From: Miltoncostaea sp036826475 | GTDB taxonomy: Bacteria; Actinomycetota; Thermoleophilia; Miltoncostaeales; Miltoncostaeaceae | Length of the DNA: 64,000 nucleotides | Assembly: GCA_036826475.1 (NCBI GenBank) | Contig: DAISWG010000012.1 | Span: forward strand, 1 to 64,000 | Reading direction: 5' to 3' | In this document: positions 1 to 8,218 of the stretch, one piece after another | Position numbering within the stretch: position 1 is the stretch's first letter | How the letters are laid out: the number at the start of each line of letters is the position of its first letter | Program-made: the position numbers and the translations under genes | The notes under the pieces: model-generated | Database searches by the model: none | The model's input: the letters and a program-made list of their open reading frames with translations, nothing else | Told to the model about the DNA's origin: nothing

Positions 1-549
1 CTCGGCGACGAGCAGAGCGGCCACGTCGCCGCCATCGGGTTCGAGCTGTACCTGGAGATGCTCAACGACGCGGTGATGCAGGGGCAGGGGGTGGAGCCGC
101 CCGAGCAGGAGACCCGCGTCGACATCGCCGTGTCCGCGTACATCCCGAGCGAGTACGTCCCGCTCGAGGCGGCCAAGATCGACCTCCACCGGCGCATCGC
201 CATGGCCGCCTCGCTGGAGGACGTCGGCGCGCTGCGCGACGAGATCGAGGACCGCTTCGGTCCGGTCCCGCCGCCGGTGGAGTCGCTGCTGTCGGTCCAG
301 CGGGTGCGCATCAAGCTGCGCGCCGCGGGCGCCACCCAGATCGCGGTCCGCTCCGGGCGGGTCGTCGTCGGGCCCGTGAGCCTGACCAGCGCCGGCCTGC
401 GCGCCCTGCGGGAGCAGGAGCCGCGCGCCAGCTACTCGGGCAGCGAGCGGCTGGTGTCGCTGCCGGCGCCCAGCCTCCCCTCCGAGCGCCTCCAGGCCGC
501 CGAGGCGGCCCTCGACGCCCTCGCGGGGGCCGCGGCGGTGGCGGCGTGA
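1..549 (+). CDS. mfd: Transcription-repair coupling factor Mfd, C-terminal end (partial)
   Basis: The reading frame is open from the first base and ends at a TGA, so the gene starts upstream of the window. The visible 182 residues match the end of Mfd. The tail of the translocase part (LGDEQSGHVAAIGFELY, then LEMLNDAV) leads into the TRCF C-terminal domain (AYIPSEYVPLEAAKIDLHRRIA, EIEDRFGPVP). Mfd is a cytoplasmic ATPase that removes RNA polymerase stalled at DNA lesions and recruits UvrA. In full-length Mfd this last domain masks the UvrA-binding module. The identification is firm; the helicase motifs lie outside the window. A possible start of the next gene follows about 80 bases later. Confidence 0.93.
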   Translation, partial: LGDEQSGHVAAIGFELYLEMLNDAVMQGQGVEPPEQETRVDIAVSAYIPSEYVPLEAAKIDLHRRIAMAASLEDVGALRDEIEDRFGPVPPPVESLLSVQRVRIKLRAAGATQIAVRSGRVVVGPVSLTSAGLRALREQEPRASYSGSERLVSLPAPSLPSERLQAAEAALDALAGAAAVAA

Positions 550-610
550 CCGCCCTCACCGTCCGGCCATCGTGCCTTCGCCCGGCCTTAACGGGGGGCG
601 GAAACCCAGG

Positions 611-628
611 TGCTACATTCCCCGCGTC
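611..628 (+). promoter_or_regulatory. Extended -10 promoter of the parvulin gene, likely leaderless
   Basis: TGCTACATT (TG at 611-612, TACATT at 614-619) fits an extended -10 element. The GTG start at 629 begins nine bases downstream, where transcription would be expected to begin. No Shine-Dalgarno is present in between. I infer a leaderless mRNA. Confidence 0.5.
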
Positions 629-1687
629 GTGACGAAGACCAGCCGCAAGTCGCCGCTTCGCGCGGCGGTCCTCGTCGGGATCGCCGTCCTGGGCGCGTCG
701 GCCCTCCTCGTCGCCGCCGGATGCGGCGACAGCGGTGAGAACCTCCCCGCCGGGGTGGTCGCGCGCGTGGGCGACGCGAACATCACCGAGGTGCAGCTCG
801 ACAAGACGATCGAGCAGAGCCGGGCCGAGGCGACCGCCTCCGGTCAGAGCCTCCCCAAGGAGGGGCAGGAGGGCTACGACGACATCCGCCGCCAGGCGCT
901 CCAGTCGCTGGTGCAGCAGAAGGTCGTCGACTTCGAGGCGAAGGACTGCGGCGAGCCCTGCCAGGTCACCGACGCCGACATCACGGCGGAGCTGAACCGG
1001 ATCAAGCAGAGCAACTTCGAGAACTCCCAGAAGAAGTTCGACGACTTCCTCAAGGAGCGCAAGATCACGAACGCCGACGCCAAGCAGATCGTGAGGAGCC
1101 AGCTCCAGCAGCAGGCCCTGTTCGACCACGTCACGCGCGGCGTCCGCTTCACCGAGGCCGACGCGAAGACGTACTACGACGAGAACGCGTCGCAGTTCAA
1201 GGTGCCCGCCGGCCGCACGGCCAGCCACATCCTGGTGCCGACCAAGGCCGAGGCGGACCGCATCCGCGCCGAGGTCACCCCGCAGAACTTCGCGCAGCTG
1301 GCGAAGGAGAACTCCACCGACACCGGGTCGGCCCAGCAGGGCGGCAGCCTCGGCCCCATCCAGAAGGGCCAGCTCGTCCCCGAGTTCGAGAAGGTCGCGT
1401 TCTCGCTGAAGGACGGCGAGATCTCCCAGCCGGTGAAGACCCAGTTCGGCTGGCACATCATCATGGTGGACATCACGCCGGCGAAGACGACGTCGTTCGC
1501 CGAGGCCAAGCAGCAGATCATGACCGGCCAGCTCGCCCAGAAGCGCCAGACCGAGTTCACCGCCTGGAGCGAGAAGGTCCTGAAGGACTGGGCGGACCGC
1601 ACCGTCTACGCCTCGAGCGACCTCGAGCCCGCGACGACCACCGCCGCGGCCAGCACCGCCGCCCCCGCCCCCGCCCCCGCGCCGTAG
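629..1687 (+). CDS. Parvulin-type peptidyl-prolyl isomerase lipoprotein (PrsA/SurA-like)
   Basis: The product is 352 residues from GTG 629. It has a basic N-terminus, a hydrophobic stretch and a lipobox ending VAAGC (Cys32), so it should be a membrane-anchored extracytoplasmic lipoprotein. A SurA-N-like helical region follows, then a rotamase domain at about residues 195-285 (ASHILVPTKAEADRIRAE, GSLGPIQKGQLVPEFEKVAF, TQFGWHIIMVD). The C-terminus is an Ala/Pro-rich low-complexity tail. The expected role is folding of exported proteins. An ATG at 572 would add 19 residues in front of the signal sequence, but the -10-like TACATT at 614 and the position of the signal peptide favour GTG 629. Confidence 0.85.
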   Translation: MTKTSRKSPLRAAVLVGIAVLGASALLVAAGCGDSGENLPAGVVARVGDANITEVQLDKTIEQSRAEATASGQSLPKEGQEGYDDIRRQALQSLVQQKVVDFEAKDCGEPCQVTDADITAELNRIKQSNFENSQKKFDDFLKERKITNADAKQIVRSQLQQQALFDHVTRGVRFTEADAKTYYDENASQFKVPAGRTASHILVPTKAEADRIRAEVTPQNFAQLAKENSTDTGSAQQGGSLGPIQKGQLVPEFEKVAFSLKDGEISQPVKTQFGWHIIMVDITPAKTTSFAEAKQQIMTGQLAQKRQTEFTAWSEKVLKDWADRTVYASSDLEPATTTAAASTAAPAPAPAP

Positions 1688-1714
1688 CGTCCGCGACGCG
1701 GCCGCGGCTGCGGC

Positions 1715-1727
1715 TAGTGTTCGGCAC
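1715..1727 (+). promoter_or_regulatory. -10 element of mazG, likely leaderless
   Basis: TAGTGT at 1715-1720 is followed by seven bases and then the ATG at 1728, with no ribosome-binding site between them. The geometry is the same as at 22062-22075 in this window, which supports leaderless initiation. Confidence 0.5.
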
Positions 1728-2735
1728 ATGATCAGGGTCGTCGCGCTCGGGCCGGGCGCACCCGAGGCGGTGCCGGCGTCCGCGATCAACGCCGTCGCCG
1801 GCGCGTCGCCGCTGCTGGCGCCCCCGCTCGATGCGGCCCTGGCCGCCGCGCTCGGCGCCGAGCCGGCCCCGCTCGGCGCGCTGGACGCGGTCCCCGACGG
1901 CGCCACGATCGTCGCGCCCGATGCCGAGGCCCACCGGATCGCGCTGGCCCTGCCGGAGGCGTCGACGCTGCCGACGCGCGAGGCGCTGCGCGCCCGGGCG
2001 ATCGGCGCCGAGGTGGCCGCCCTCGCCGAGGTGGGGCTGCGGCTGCGTCGCGACTGCCCGTGGGACCGTGAGCAGACCGCGGCGACCATCGTGCCGCACA
2101 CGATCGAGGAGGCGTTCGAGGTGGCCGACGCCGTCGCAGCCGACGACGCCCCGCACCTGGCCGACGAGCTGGGTGACCTGCTGTTCCAGTCGGTGTTCCT
2201 CGCGCAGCTGATGGAGGAGGACGGGACGGCCGACCTCGCGGCCGTCGCCCGGGGGCAGGCCGACAAACTCGTCTCCCGCCACCCCCACGTGTACGGCGAC
2301 GCGGTCGCCGAGTCGGCCGGCCGGGTGCTCGACCTGTGGGAGCGGCGCAAGCGCGAGGAGCGCGCCGACCAGGGGCTGTTCCACGACCTGCCGGTCGGGC
2401 TGCCGGCGCTCGCCTACGCCACCAAGACGCAGAAGCGGGCCGCCGCCGCCGGGTTCGACTTCCCGGACGTCGCGGCCGCGCTGGCGAAGCTGGACGAGGA
2501 GGCGGCCGAGCTGCGGGACGACCCGGGCGCCCGCGAGCTGGGTGACGTGCTGTTCGCCGCGGTGGGCGCCGCGCGGGCGGTCGGGGCGGACCCCGAGGTG
2601 GCCCTGCGGGCGTCCGCGCAGCGGTTCCGGGGACGGGTGGAGCGGGCCGTGGCGCTGGCCGCCGCGGCCGGCGAGGACTTCGAGCGGCTCGCGCCGGAGG
2701 TGCAGATGCGCTGGTACGAGAGGGCGCGCGGATGA
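1728..2735 (+). CDS. mazG: Nucleoside triphosphate pyrophosphohydrolase MazG
   Basis: The protein has 335 residues. The MazG fold occupies roughly residues 100-335. The first repeat shows CPWDREQT, then HTIEEAFEVADAV and DELGDLLFQSVF, the Glu/Asp pattern that binds Mg2+. A second, weaker repeat contains REL then GDVLFAAV. MazG hydrolyses (d)NTPs to monophosphates and clears aberrant nucleotides. The first ~100 residues (VVALGPGAPEAVPASAI and onward) look like a shortened, degenerate relic of the tetrapyrrole-methylase domain found before MazG in YabN-type proteins. That last point is an inference from motif resemblance. The stop overlaps the pgi start (ATGA), so the two are probably cotranscribed. 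Confidence 0.9.
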   Translation: MIRVVALGPGAPEAVPASAINAVAGASPLLAPPLDAALAAALGAEPAPLGALDAVPDGATIVAPDAEAHRIALALPEASTLPTREALRARAIGAEVAALAEVGLRLRRDCPWDREQTAATIVPHTIEEAFEVADAVAADDAPHLADELGDLLFQSVFLAQLMEEDGTADLAAVARGQADKLVSRHPHVYGDAVAESAGRVLDLWERRKREERADQGLFHDLPVGLPALAYATKTQKRAAAAGFDFPDVAAALAKLDEEAAELRDDPGARELGDVLFAAVGAARAVGADPEVALRASAQRFRGRVERAVALAAAAGEDFERLAPEVQMRWYERARG

Positions 2736-4351
2736 TCGCGCGCACCACCGAGTGGACGGCGCTGCGCGAGCACGCGCAGCGGGTGGGCGCGGCCCACCTG
2801 CGCGACCTGTTCGCCGACGACCCCGCCCGCGGCGACGAGCTGGTGGTCGAGGCGGGCGACCTGCGCCTCGACTACTCCAAGAACCGGGTGACCCGCGAGA
2901 CCCTGGACCTGCTGGTGGCGCTGGCCGAGCGGGCCGGCGTGCACCGCCGGGCCGAGGCGATGTTCGCGGGCGAGCGGATCAACGTGACCGAGGGCCGCGC
3001 CGTGCTGCACACCGCGCTGCGCGCGCCCCGCGACGCGGTGATCGAGGTGGACGGCCACGACGTGGTGCCGGACGTCCACGCGGTGCTCGACCGCATGTGC
3101 GAGATCGCCGAGGACGTCCGGTCCGGGGCCTGGACCGGCGCGACCGGCGAGCGCATCCGCACCGTCGTGAACATCGGCATCGGCGGCTCCGACCTCGGGC
3201 CCGCGATGGCGGTGCGCGCCATGGCCGACCACGCGACCAGGGACATCGCCTTCGACTTCGTCTCGAACGTCGACGGCGACGACATCCGCGACGCCCTCTC
3301 CGGCGCCGACCCCGCCACCACCCTCGTCATCGTGGTGTCGAAGACGTTCACCACGCTGGAGACCCTCTCCAACGCCCACGACGCCCGCCGCTGGATCGTC
3401 GACGCGCTCGGCGAGCAGGCGGTCCCGAGGCACTTCGTGGCCGTCTCGACCAACGCGGAGGGCGTCGCCGGGTTCGGCATCGACACCGCCAACATGGTCG
3501 GCTTCTGGGACTGGGTCGGCGGGCGCTACTCCGTCGATTCGGCGGTGGGCCTGTCGCTGGCGATCGCGATCGGCGAGGCTGGCTTCCGCGAGTTCCTCGC
3601 CGGGTTCCGCGTCATCGACGAGCACTTCCTGAACGCGCCGCCGTCCGGGAACATGCCCCTGCTGATGGGCCTGCTCGGCGTGTGGAACGCCGACTTCCTG
3701 GGTGCGGACACCCATGCGGTGCTGCCGTACAGCGAGCGCCTGGCGCGGTTCCCCGCCTACCTCCAGCAGCTGGACATGGAGAGCAACGGCAAGTCGGTCG
3801 ACCTGGAGGGGCGCCCCGTCGACGCCGGCACGGGCCCGATCGTGTGGGGCGAGCCGGGCACGAACGGCCAGCACGCCTTCTACCAGCTCATCCACCAGGG
3901 GACGCGCCTGGTGCCGAGCGACCTGATCGGCGTCTGCGCCCCCGCGGAGGAGGTGGGCGACCACCACGACCTGCTCATGGCGAACCTGCTCGCGCAGGCC
4001 GAGGCGCTGGCGTTCGGCAAGACCGCCGAGGAGGTCGCCGCCGAAGGGGTCGCGCCGCCGCTGGTGCCGCACCGCACCTTCCCGGGGAACCGGCCGACCA
4101 ACGTGATCCTGGCCCCGCGGCTGACGCCGTCCGTGCTGGGCCAGCTGATCGCGCTCTACGAGCACAAGGTCTTCACGCAGGGGACGATCTGGGGGATCAA
4201 CTCCTTCGACCAGTGGGGGGTCGAGCTCGGCAAGGCGCTCGCGAAGCGCATCGCTCCCGAGTTGACGTCGACCGACCCGCCGGACCTCCGGCACGACAGC
4301 TCGACCAACGCCCTGATCCGCCACTACCGGACCGCCCGCGGGAGGAACTGA
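2732..4351 (+). CDS. pgi: Glucose-6-phosphate isomerase
   Basis: At 539 residues this has the usual length for bacterial PGI. Visible signatures are the sugar-phosphate loop IGIGGSDLGPAMAVRAM near residue 150, SKTFTTLETLSNA near 205, and EPGTNGQHAFYQLIHQGT near 373, which holds the catalytic glutamate and histidine. It interconverts glucose-6-phosphate and fructose-6-phosphate in the cytoplasm. It is chained to mazG (4-base overlap) and to the following 6-phosphogluconate dehydrogenase (TGATG overlap). The local operon thus sits at the glycolysis/pentose-phosphate branch; zwf lies separately at 23191. Confidence 0.97.
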   Translation: MIARTTEWTALREHAQRVGAAHLRDLFADDPARGDELVVEAGDLRLDYSKNRVTRETLDLLVALAERAGVHRRAEAMFAGERINVTEGRAVLHTALRAPRDAVIEVDGHDVVPDVHAVLDRMCEIAEDVRSGAWTGATGERIRTVVNIGIGGSDLGPAMAVRAMADHATRDIAFDFVSNVDGDDIRDALSGADPATTLVIVVSKTFTTLETLSNAHDARRWIVDALGEQAVPRHFVAVSTNAEGVAGFGIDTANMVGFWDWVGGRYSVDSAVGLSLAIAIGEAGFREFLAGFRVIDEHFLNAPPSGNMPLLMGLLGVWNADFLGADTHAVLPYSERLARFPAYLQQLDMESNGKSVDLEGRPVDAGTGPIVWGEPGTNGQHAFYQLIHQGTRLVPSDLIGVCAPAEEVGDHHDLLMANLLAQAEALAFGKTAEEVAAEGVAPPLVPHRTFPGNRPTNVILAPRLTPSVLGQLIALYEHKVFTQGTIWGINSFDQWGVELGKALAKRIAPELTSTDPPDLRHDSSTNALIRHYRTARGRN

Positions 4352-5364
4352 TGCAACTCGGCATGATCGGACTCGGCCGGATGGGGGCCAACATCGTCCG
4401 CCGCCTGATGCGCGACGGGCACGAGTGCGTGGTCTACGACGTGAACGCCGACGCCATCACCGAGCTGGAGGGCGAGGGCGCCGTGGGCGCGCGCTCCCTC
4501 CAGGAGATGGCGCAGAAGCTCCAGGCGCCGCGCGCCGTGTGGGTCATGGTGCCCGCCGCCTACGCGGGCTCGACCGCCGAGGACGTCGGCCAGTACCTGG
4601 AGGCCGGCGACACGATCATCGACGGCGGCAACTCCTACTACCACGACGACATCGCCCGGGCGGCGGCGTTCGCGGAGCGCGGCATCCACTACCTGGACGT
4701 CGGCACCAGCGGCGGCGTGTTCGGCCTGGAGCGCGGCTACTGCATGATGATCGGCGGCGACGCGGAGGCGGTGCGGCGCCTCGACCCGATCTTCCGCACC
4801 CTCGCCCCCGGCGTGGAGGCCGCGGAGCGCACCCCCGGCCGCACCGGCGCGCCGGCCCAGCCGGAGATGGGCTACCTCCACTGCGGCCCGGCCGGCGCCG
4901 GCCACTTCGTGAAGATGGTCCACAACGGGATCGAGTACGGGATCATGGCCGCGTACGCCGAGGGCCTGGGCATCCTGAAGCGGGCCAACGTCGGCAAGTC
5001 GGAGCAGGAGCACGACGCCGAGACCACCCCGCTCCGCCACCCCGAGATGTACCGGTACGACATCGACACGGCCGCCGTCGCCGAGGTGTGGCGCCGGGGG
5101 TCGGTGATCTCGTCGTGGCTGCTCGACCTGACCGCGATCGCGCTGATGGACGACCCGGAGCTCGCGGAGTTCAGCGGCCGGGTGTCCGACTCGGGCGAGG
5201 GCCGCTGGACGATCGCCGCGGCCGTGGACGAGGGCGTCCCCGCCCACGTGCTGACCGCCGCGCTGTACGAGCGGTTCAGCTCCCGCGGCGAGGCGCACTA
5301 CGCCGACAAGCTCCTGTCCGCCATGCGCAAGCAGTTCGGCGGGCACGACGAGAAGACGGGCTGA
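4351..5364 (+). CDS. gnd: 6-phosphogluconate dehydrogenase (decarboxylating), short form
   Basis: The product is 337 residues, the short Gnd/GntZ-like class rather than the ~470-residue form. The N-terminal NAD(P)-binding motif is MIGLGRMGANIVRR. Further motifs are IIDGGNSYYHDD near residue 90, GTSGGVFGLERGYCMMIGG near 118, and HCGPAGAGHFVKMVHNGIEYG near 178, which contains the catalytic lysine. It converts 6-phosphogluconate to ribulose-5-phosphate and CO2. The short class is often NAD-linked, but cofactor preference cannot be decided here. The start is set by the SD GGAGG ending four bases upstream and by the TGATG overlap with pgi. Confidence 0.93.
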   Translation: MQLGMIGLGRMGANIVRRLMRDGHECVVYDVNADAITELEGEGAVGARSLQEMAQKLQAPRAVWVMVPAAYAGSTAEDVGQYLEAGDTIIDGGNSYYHDDIARAAAFAERGIHYLDVGTSGGVFGLERGYCMMIGGDAEAVRRLDPIFRTLAPGVEAAERTPGRTGAPAQPEMGYLHCGPAGAGHFVKMVHNGIEYGIMAAYAEGLGILKRANVGKSEQEHDAETTPLRHPEMYRYDIDTAAVAEVWRRGSVISSWLLDLTAIALMDDPELAEFSGRVSDSGEGRWTIAAAVDEGVPAHVLTAALYERFSSRGEAHYADKLLSAMRKQFGGHDEKTG

Positions 5365-5369
5365 CGCCC

Positions 5370-5687
5370 GTGAGCGTGGTCCGCATCAACGCGATCACCG
5401 TCCCGCCGGAGCGGGCGGAGGAGTTCGAGGCCCGCTTCGCCGCCCGCGCCGGCGAGGTGTCGAAGTCACCCGGCTTCGAGGCGTTCGAGCTGCTGCGCCC
5501 CACCGACGACCGGGGCGTCTACCTGGTCTACACCCGCTGGGAGCGCCGGGAGGCGTTCGACGCCTGGGTGGAGAGCTCCGCGTTCACCCGCGGCCACAGG
5601 GCCCACAACGCCCAGGGTCCGGTGTCGAGCCAGAGCGAGCTCTGGTCGTTCGACGTGATCCAGCAGGAGGGCGCCCCGGCCGGCTGA
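5370..5687 (+). CDS. Antibiotic biosynthesis monooxygenase / heme-degrading monooxygenase family protein
   Basis: A 105-residue protein from GTG 5370, five bases after the gnd stop. It has the ferredoxin-like ABM fold pattern: a VRINAITVPPERAEEFEARFAAR strand-helix, SPGFEAFELLRPTD, then YLVYTRWERREAFDAWVES and FTRGHR. The pattern SPGF..FELL is typical of the HmoA/IsdG-like subgroup, which cleaves heme or oxidises small aromatics. The actual substrate cannot be inferred. It probably shares the mazG-pgi-gnd transcript. A long GC hairpin overlaps its stop codon. Confidence 0.8.
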   Translation: MSVVRINAITVPPERAEEFEARFAARAGEVSKSPGFEAFELLRPTDDRGVYLVYTRWERREAFDAWVESSAFTRGHRAHNAQGPVSSQSELWSFDVIQQEGAPAG

Positions 5688-5699
5688 CCCGGCCGGGGC
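5673..5699. terminator. Bidirectional hairpin terminator between convergent genes
   Basis: A perfect 11-bp inverted repeat (GCCCCGGCCGG at 5673-5683, CCGGCCGGGGC at 5689-5699) has a 5-base loop that includes the last bases of the TGA stop. It lies between two genes that converge. There is no T-run, which is usual in such GC-rich genomes. Confidence 0.65.
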
Positions 5700-5707
5700 G
5701 GCCCGTC

Positions 5708-7525
5708 CTACGGCAGGCGCGTCACCCGGTCGGGGGTGGGCGGGGCGACGGGCGCGTTCGCGGTCAGGTAGGCGTTGAACGCGTCCAGGTCCACGCCGCC
5801 GCCGACGCGGTCCGTGCCGTCGCGGAGGACCGTGAACCCGTCGCCGCCGTCGGCGAGGAACGCGTTGACGGTCACCCGGTAGGACGCCGCCGGATCGACG
5901 GGCGTGCCGTCGAGCGTGATGGACGCCGGGTCGACCTTCTGCCCGACCGGCGCCGAGGCCGACCAGGAGTAGGCGAACCCGGTCGAGACGCCGAGGTGCA
6001 GGAAGCGGACGGACCCGTCGGTCTGGGTGGTCCACTGCTGCTCCAGCATCGTCTCGATCTGGGCGCCGGTCAGCGTCATCGACACCAGCAGGTTCCCGAA
6101 CGGCTGGACCGTGAAGGACTCGCCGTAGGTCACCACGCCGTCCCCCTCGCCCGCCGGGCTGGAGGGGAACGTCAGGTCGGCGCGGACGCCGCCCGGGTTC
6201 ATGAACGCCATCCGGGCGCCGCCCGCCCCCGCCGCCGAGGTGGCGGCCAGCTGCGCGTCGGCGATGAGGTCGCCCAGCGGCGACTCCGTGTCGCGGGTGA
6301 CGCTCCGGGTGATCGCCGACGTGACGCTGCCGACGGGGCGGTTGGCGATCGGGGCCGACAGGCCGTTCCACTTGGCGATCGTCGCCGTCTGCGCCGGGTC
6401 GGGCGCCACGTCGCGCGTCACGGCGTGGTTCACGCTGGTGACCGACGCGCGCACCACGTCCTTCGTGCGCCGGCTCAGGTCGAGCTCGGTCTCGGTGACG
6501 ACCCGGCCGAACGACGACGCGCTGGTCACCCAGCGGGGCGCGCCCGACGGGTCGGGCACGACGCACGTGTACGGCTGGTGCGTGTGGCCGGTCACCACCA
6601 TGTCGATCCTGGGCGACAGGGCCTGGGCGATCCGCACGACCGGGCCCGACAGGCCGGCGGCGCCGTCGGCGCAGCGGTCGTCGTACGGCGCGCCGGTGGG
6701 CGGCAGGCCGCCCTCGTGCAGCAGCACCACGATGGCCTTCACGCCGCGCCGGTCCAGGAAGCGCGCCGCCGTGTCCGCCGTCCGCACCTCGTCGCGGAAG
6801 TCGACGTCGCGGATGCCGGCCTGGGCCACCAGCTCCGGGGTGCCCTCCAGGGTCATCCCGATGAAGCCGACCTTGATCCCCTTCACCGTCCTGATCGCGG
6901 TCGGGGGCAGCACGGTGCGGCCCGTCGGCGCCGAGAACCAGCTGCCGTAGCGGGGCGCCCCCGCCGGCGCCGGCGGCGTGACGCCGTCCCTGTACGTCAC
7001 GTTGGCGGCCAGGTACGGGAAGGCGGTGCCGGCGTAGCCGTCCGCGTCGAAGCAGCCCTCCGTGGGGTGGCACCCGCCGTACCTCATGCGCAGCAGCTCG
7101 GGCACGCCCTCGTCGAACTCGTGGTTCCCGACGCCCGCGACGTCCAGGCCGAGCGTGTCGAGCGTCTCGACGCTCGGCTCGTCCTTGAACAGCCCGGAGA
7201 GGAACGGCGAGCCGCCGATCAGGTCGCCCGCGGCGACGGTGAGGGTGTCGGGGTGCCCCTGGCGGAGCTGCTCCAGGTGGGTGGTGAGGTACTCCACGCC
7301 GCCCGCCTGGATGGTGGCGCCGGCGGCCGTGAGCAGGTTGCCGTCGCCGCCCGTCGGCGGTTGCAGGTGGCCGTGGTAGTCGTTGAACGACAGCAGCTGG
7401 AGCGGCACCGTCTTCGCCGGCGCCTTCGGCGCGGCGCCCGCGGCGCCGGCGCCGGCCCCGGCGACCGCGGCGGCGACCGCGACCGCGCCGAGTCCCATCG
7501 CGCGTGTGCGTGACTGACGTCTCAT
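5708..7525 (-). CDS. Secreted 5'-nucleotidase / UshA-family metallophosphoesterase
   Basis: The protein has 605 residues with a twin-Arg-free signal peptide (basic start, Ala/Gly-rich core, AGAAPKA cleavage region near residue 32). The calcineurin-like domain carries the dimetal motifs FNDYHGHL (residues 47-54), GNHEFDEG near 132 and GHTHQPY near 315. A 5_nucleotid_C domain follows (GDLIADAQLAAT, MAFMNPGGVRADL, VTYGESFTVQPFGN, YRVTVNAFLADGGDGFTVL). It should hydrolyse extracellular nucleotides or nucleotide sugars outside the membrane. The SD GGGAGG lies just before the ATG at 7525. It is a single-gene unit, convergent with the monooxygenase gene. Confidence 0.93.
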   Translation of the reverse strand: MRRQSRTRAMGLGAVAVAAAVAGAGAGAAGAAPKAPAKTVPLQLLSFNDYHGHLQPPTGGDGNLLTAAGATIQAGGVEYLTTHLEQLRQGHPDTLTVAAGDLIGGSPFLSGLFKDEPSVETLDTLGLDVAGVGNHEFDEGVPELLRMRYGGCHPTEGCFDADGYAGTAFPYLAANVTYRDGVTPPAPAGAPRYGSWFSAPTGRTVLPPTAIRTVKGIKVGFIGMTLEGTPELVAQAGIRDVDFRDEVRTADTAARFLDRRGVKAIVVLLHEGGLPPTGAPYDDRCADGAAGLSGPVVRIAQALSPRIDMVVTGHTHQPYTCVVPDPSGAPRWVTSASSFGRVVTETELDLSRRTKDVVRASVTSVNHAVTRDVAPDPAQTATIAKWNGLSAPIANRPVGSVTSAITRSVTRDTESPLGDLIADAQLAATSAAGAGGARMAFMNPGGVRADLTFPSSPAGEGDGVVTYGESFTVQPFGNLLVSMTLTGAQIETMLEQQWTTQTDGSVRFLHLGVSTGFAYSWSASAPVGQKVDPASITLDGTPVDPAASYRVTVNAFLADGGDGFTVLRDGTDRVGGGVDLDAFNAYLTANAPVAPPTPDRVTRLP

Positions 7526-7623
7526 CCGGCCTCCCTGGGCAGTGGGGCGATGACGGGACCTACCCTGTCAGCGCCCTCGGGTCACGTGTGTGACGCCGCT
7601 GCAACCCCGGCCGGCGGGCCGCG

Positions 7624-8109
7624 TCACATGATCTGGGCGCCGCGCTCCAGGTCCAGCAGCAGCCGCTTGCGGCCCAGCCCGCCGCCGTATCCGCCGATGC
7701 GGCCGCCGCTGGCGGTCACCCGGTGACAGGGGATGACGATGGCGATCGGGTTGCTGCCGAGGGCGTTGCCGACGGCGCGGAAGGCCCGCGGGCTGCCCGC
7801 CTCGGCGGCGATCTGGGCGTACGTGCGGGTCTCGCCGTAGGGGATGCGGGAGGTCGCCTCCAGCACCGAGCGCGCGAAGCCGCGCACCAGGGTCCAGTCG
7901 ACGGGCATGTCGAACTCGCGGCGGGTGCCGGCGAAGTACTCCTCGAGCTGGCGGCGCGCCGGCTCGAGGGCGGCGGGGTCCCCGTCCTCCGGCGCCTCCT
8001 CGTCGTCGTCGCGGTACGCCAGCATCATCAGGCCGCGGCTGCTCGCGGCGGCGAGGAGCGGTCCGGCGGGCGATGCGATACGCCGGTAGACGACCTCGAC
8101 GGGGGGCAT
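7624..8109 (-). CDS. ogt: Methylated-DNA-[protein]-cysteine S-methyltransferase
   Basis: The product is 161 residues, the Ogt length. The active-site signature IPCHR places the acceptor cysteine at residue 128. It is preceded by RIPYGETRTYAQIAAEAGSP (helix-turn-helix with the Tyr-Arg nucleotide-flipping region) and followed by GRIGGYGGGLGRKRLLLDLE. It repairs O6-alkylguanine by irreversible alkyl transfer to itself. The upstream sequence reads GAGGGT, six bases, ATG, so it may be leaderless. It is divergent from eno. Confidence 0.95.
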   Translation of the reverse strand: MPPVEVVYRRIASPAGPLLAAASSRGLMMLAYRDDDEEAPEDGDPAALEPARRQLEEYFAGTRREFDMPVDWTLVRGFARSVLEATSRIPYGETRTYAQIAAEAGSPRAFRAVGNALGSNPIAIVIPCHRVTASGGRIGGYGGGLGRKRLLLDLERGAQIM

Positions 8110-8176
8110 GCGCCCACCCTCTCACGCCGTCGCGCCGGGGACGCCGCGCGACCCCCGAGCGATCACCGACGGCCGG

Positions 8177-8218
8177 TAGACTCGGCCGTCGAGCCCGAAC
8201 CCGAACGCCGGAGAGCCG
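8177..8218 (+). promoter_or_regulatory. eno promoter -10 and ribosome-binding site
   Basis: TAGACT at 8177-8182 is a good -10 hexamer. The leader is about 30 bases and contains GGAGAG ending five bases before the ATG at 8219, so eno, unlike several neighbours, has a conventional leader. Confidence 0.5.
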
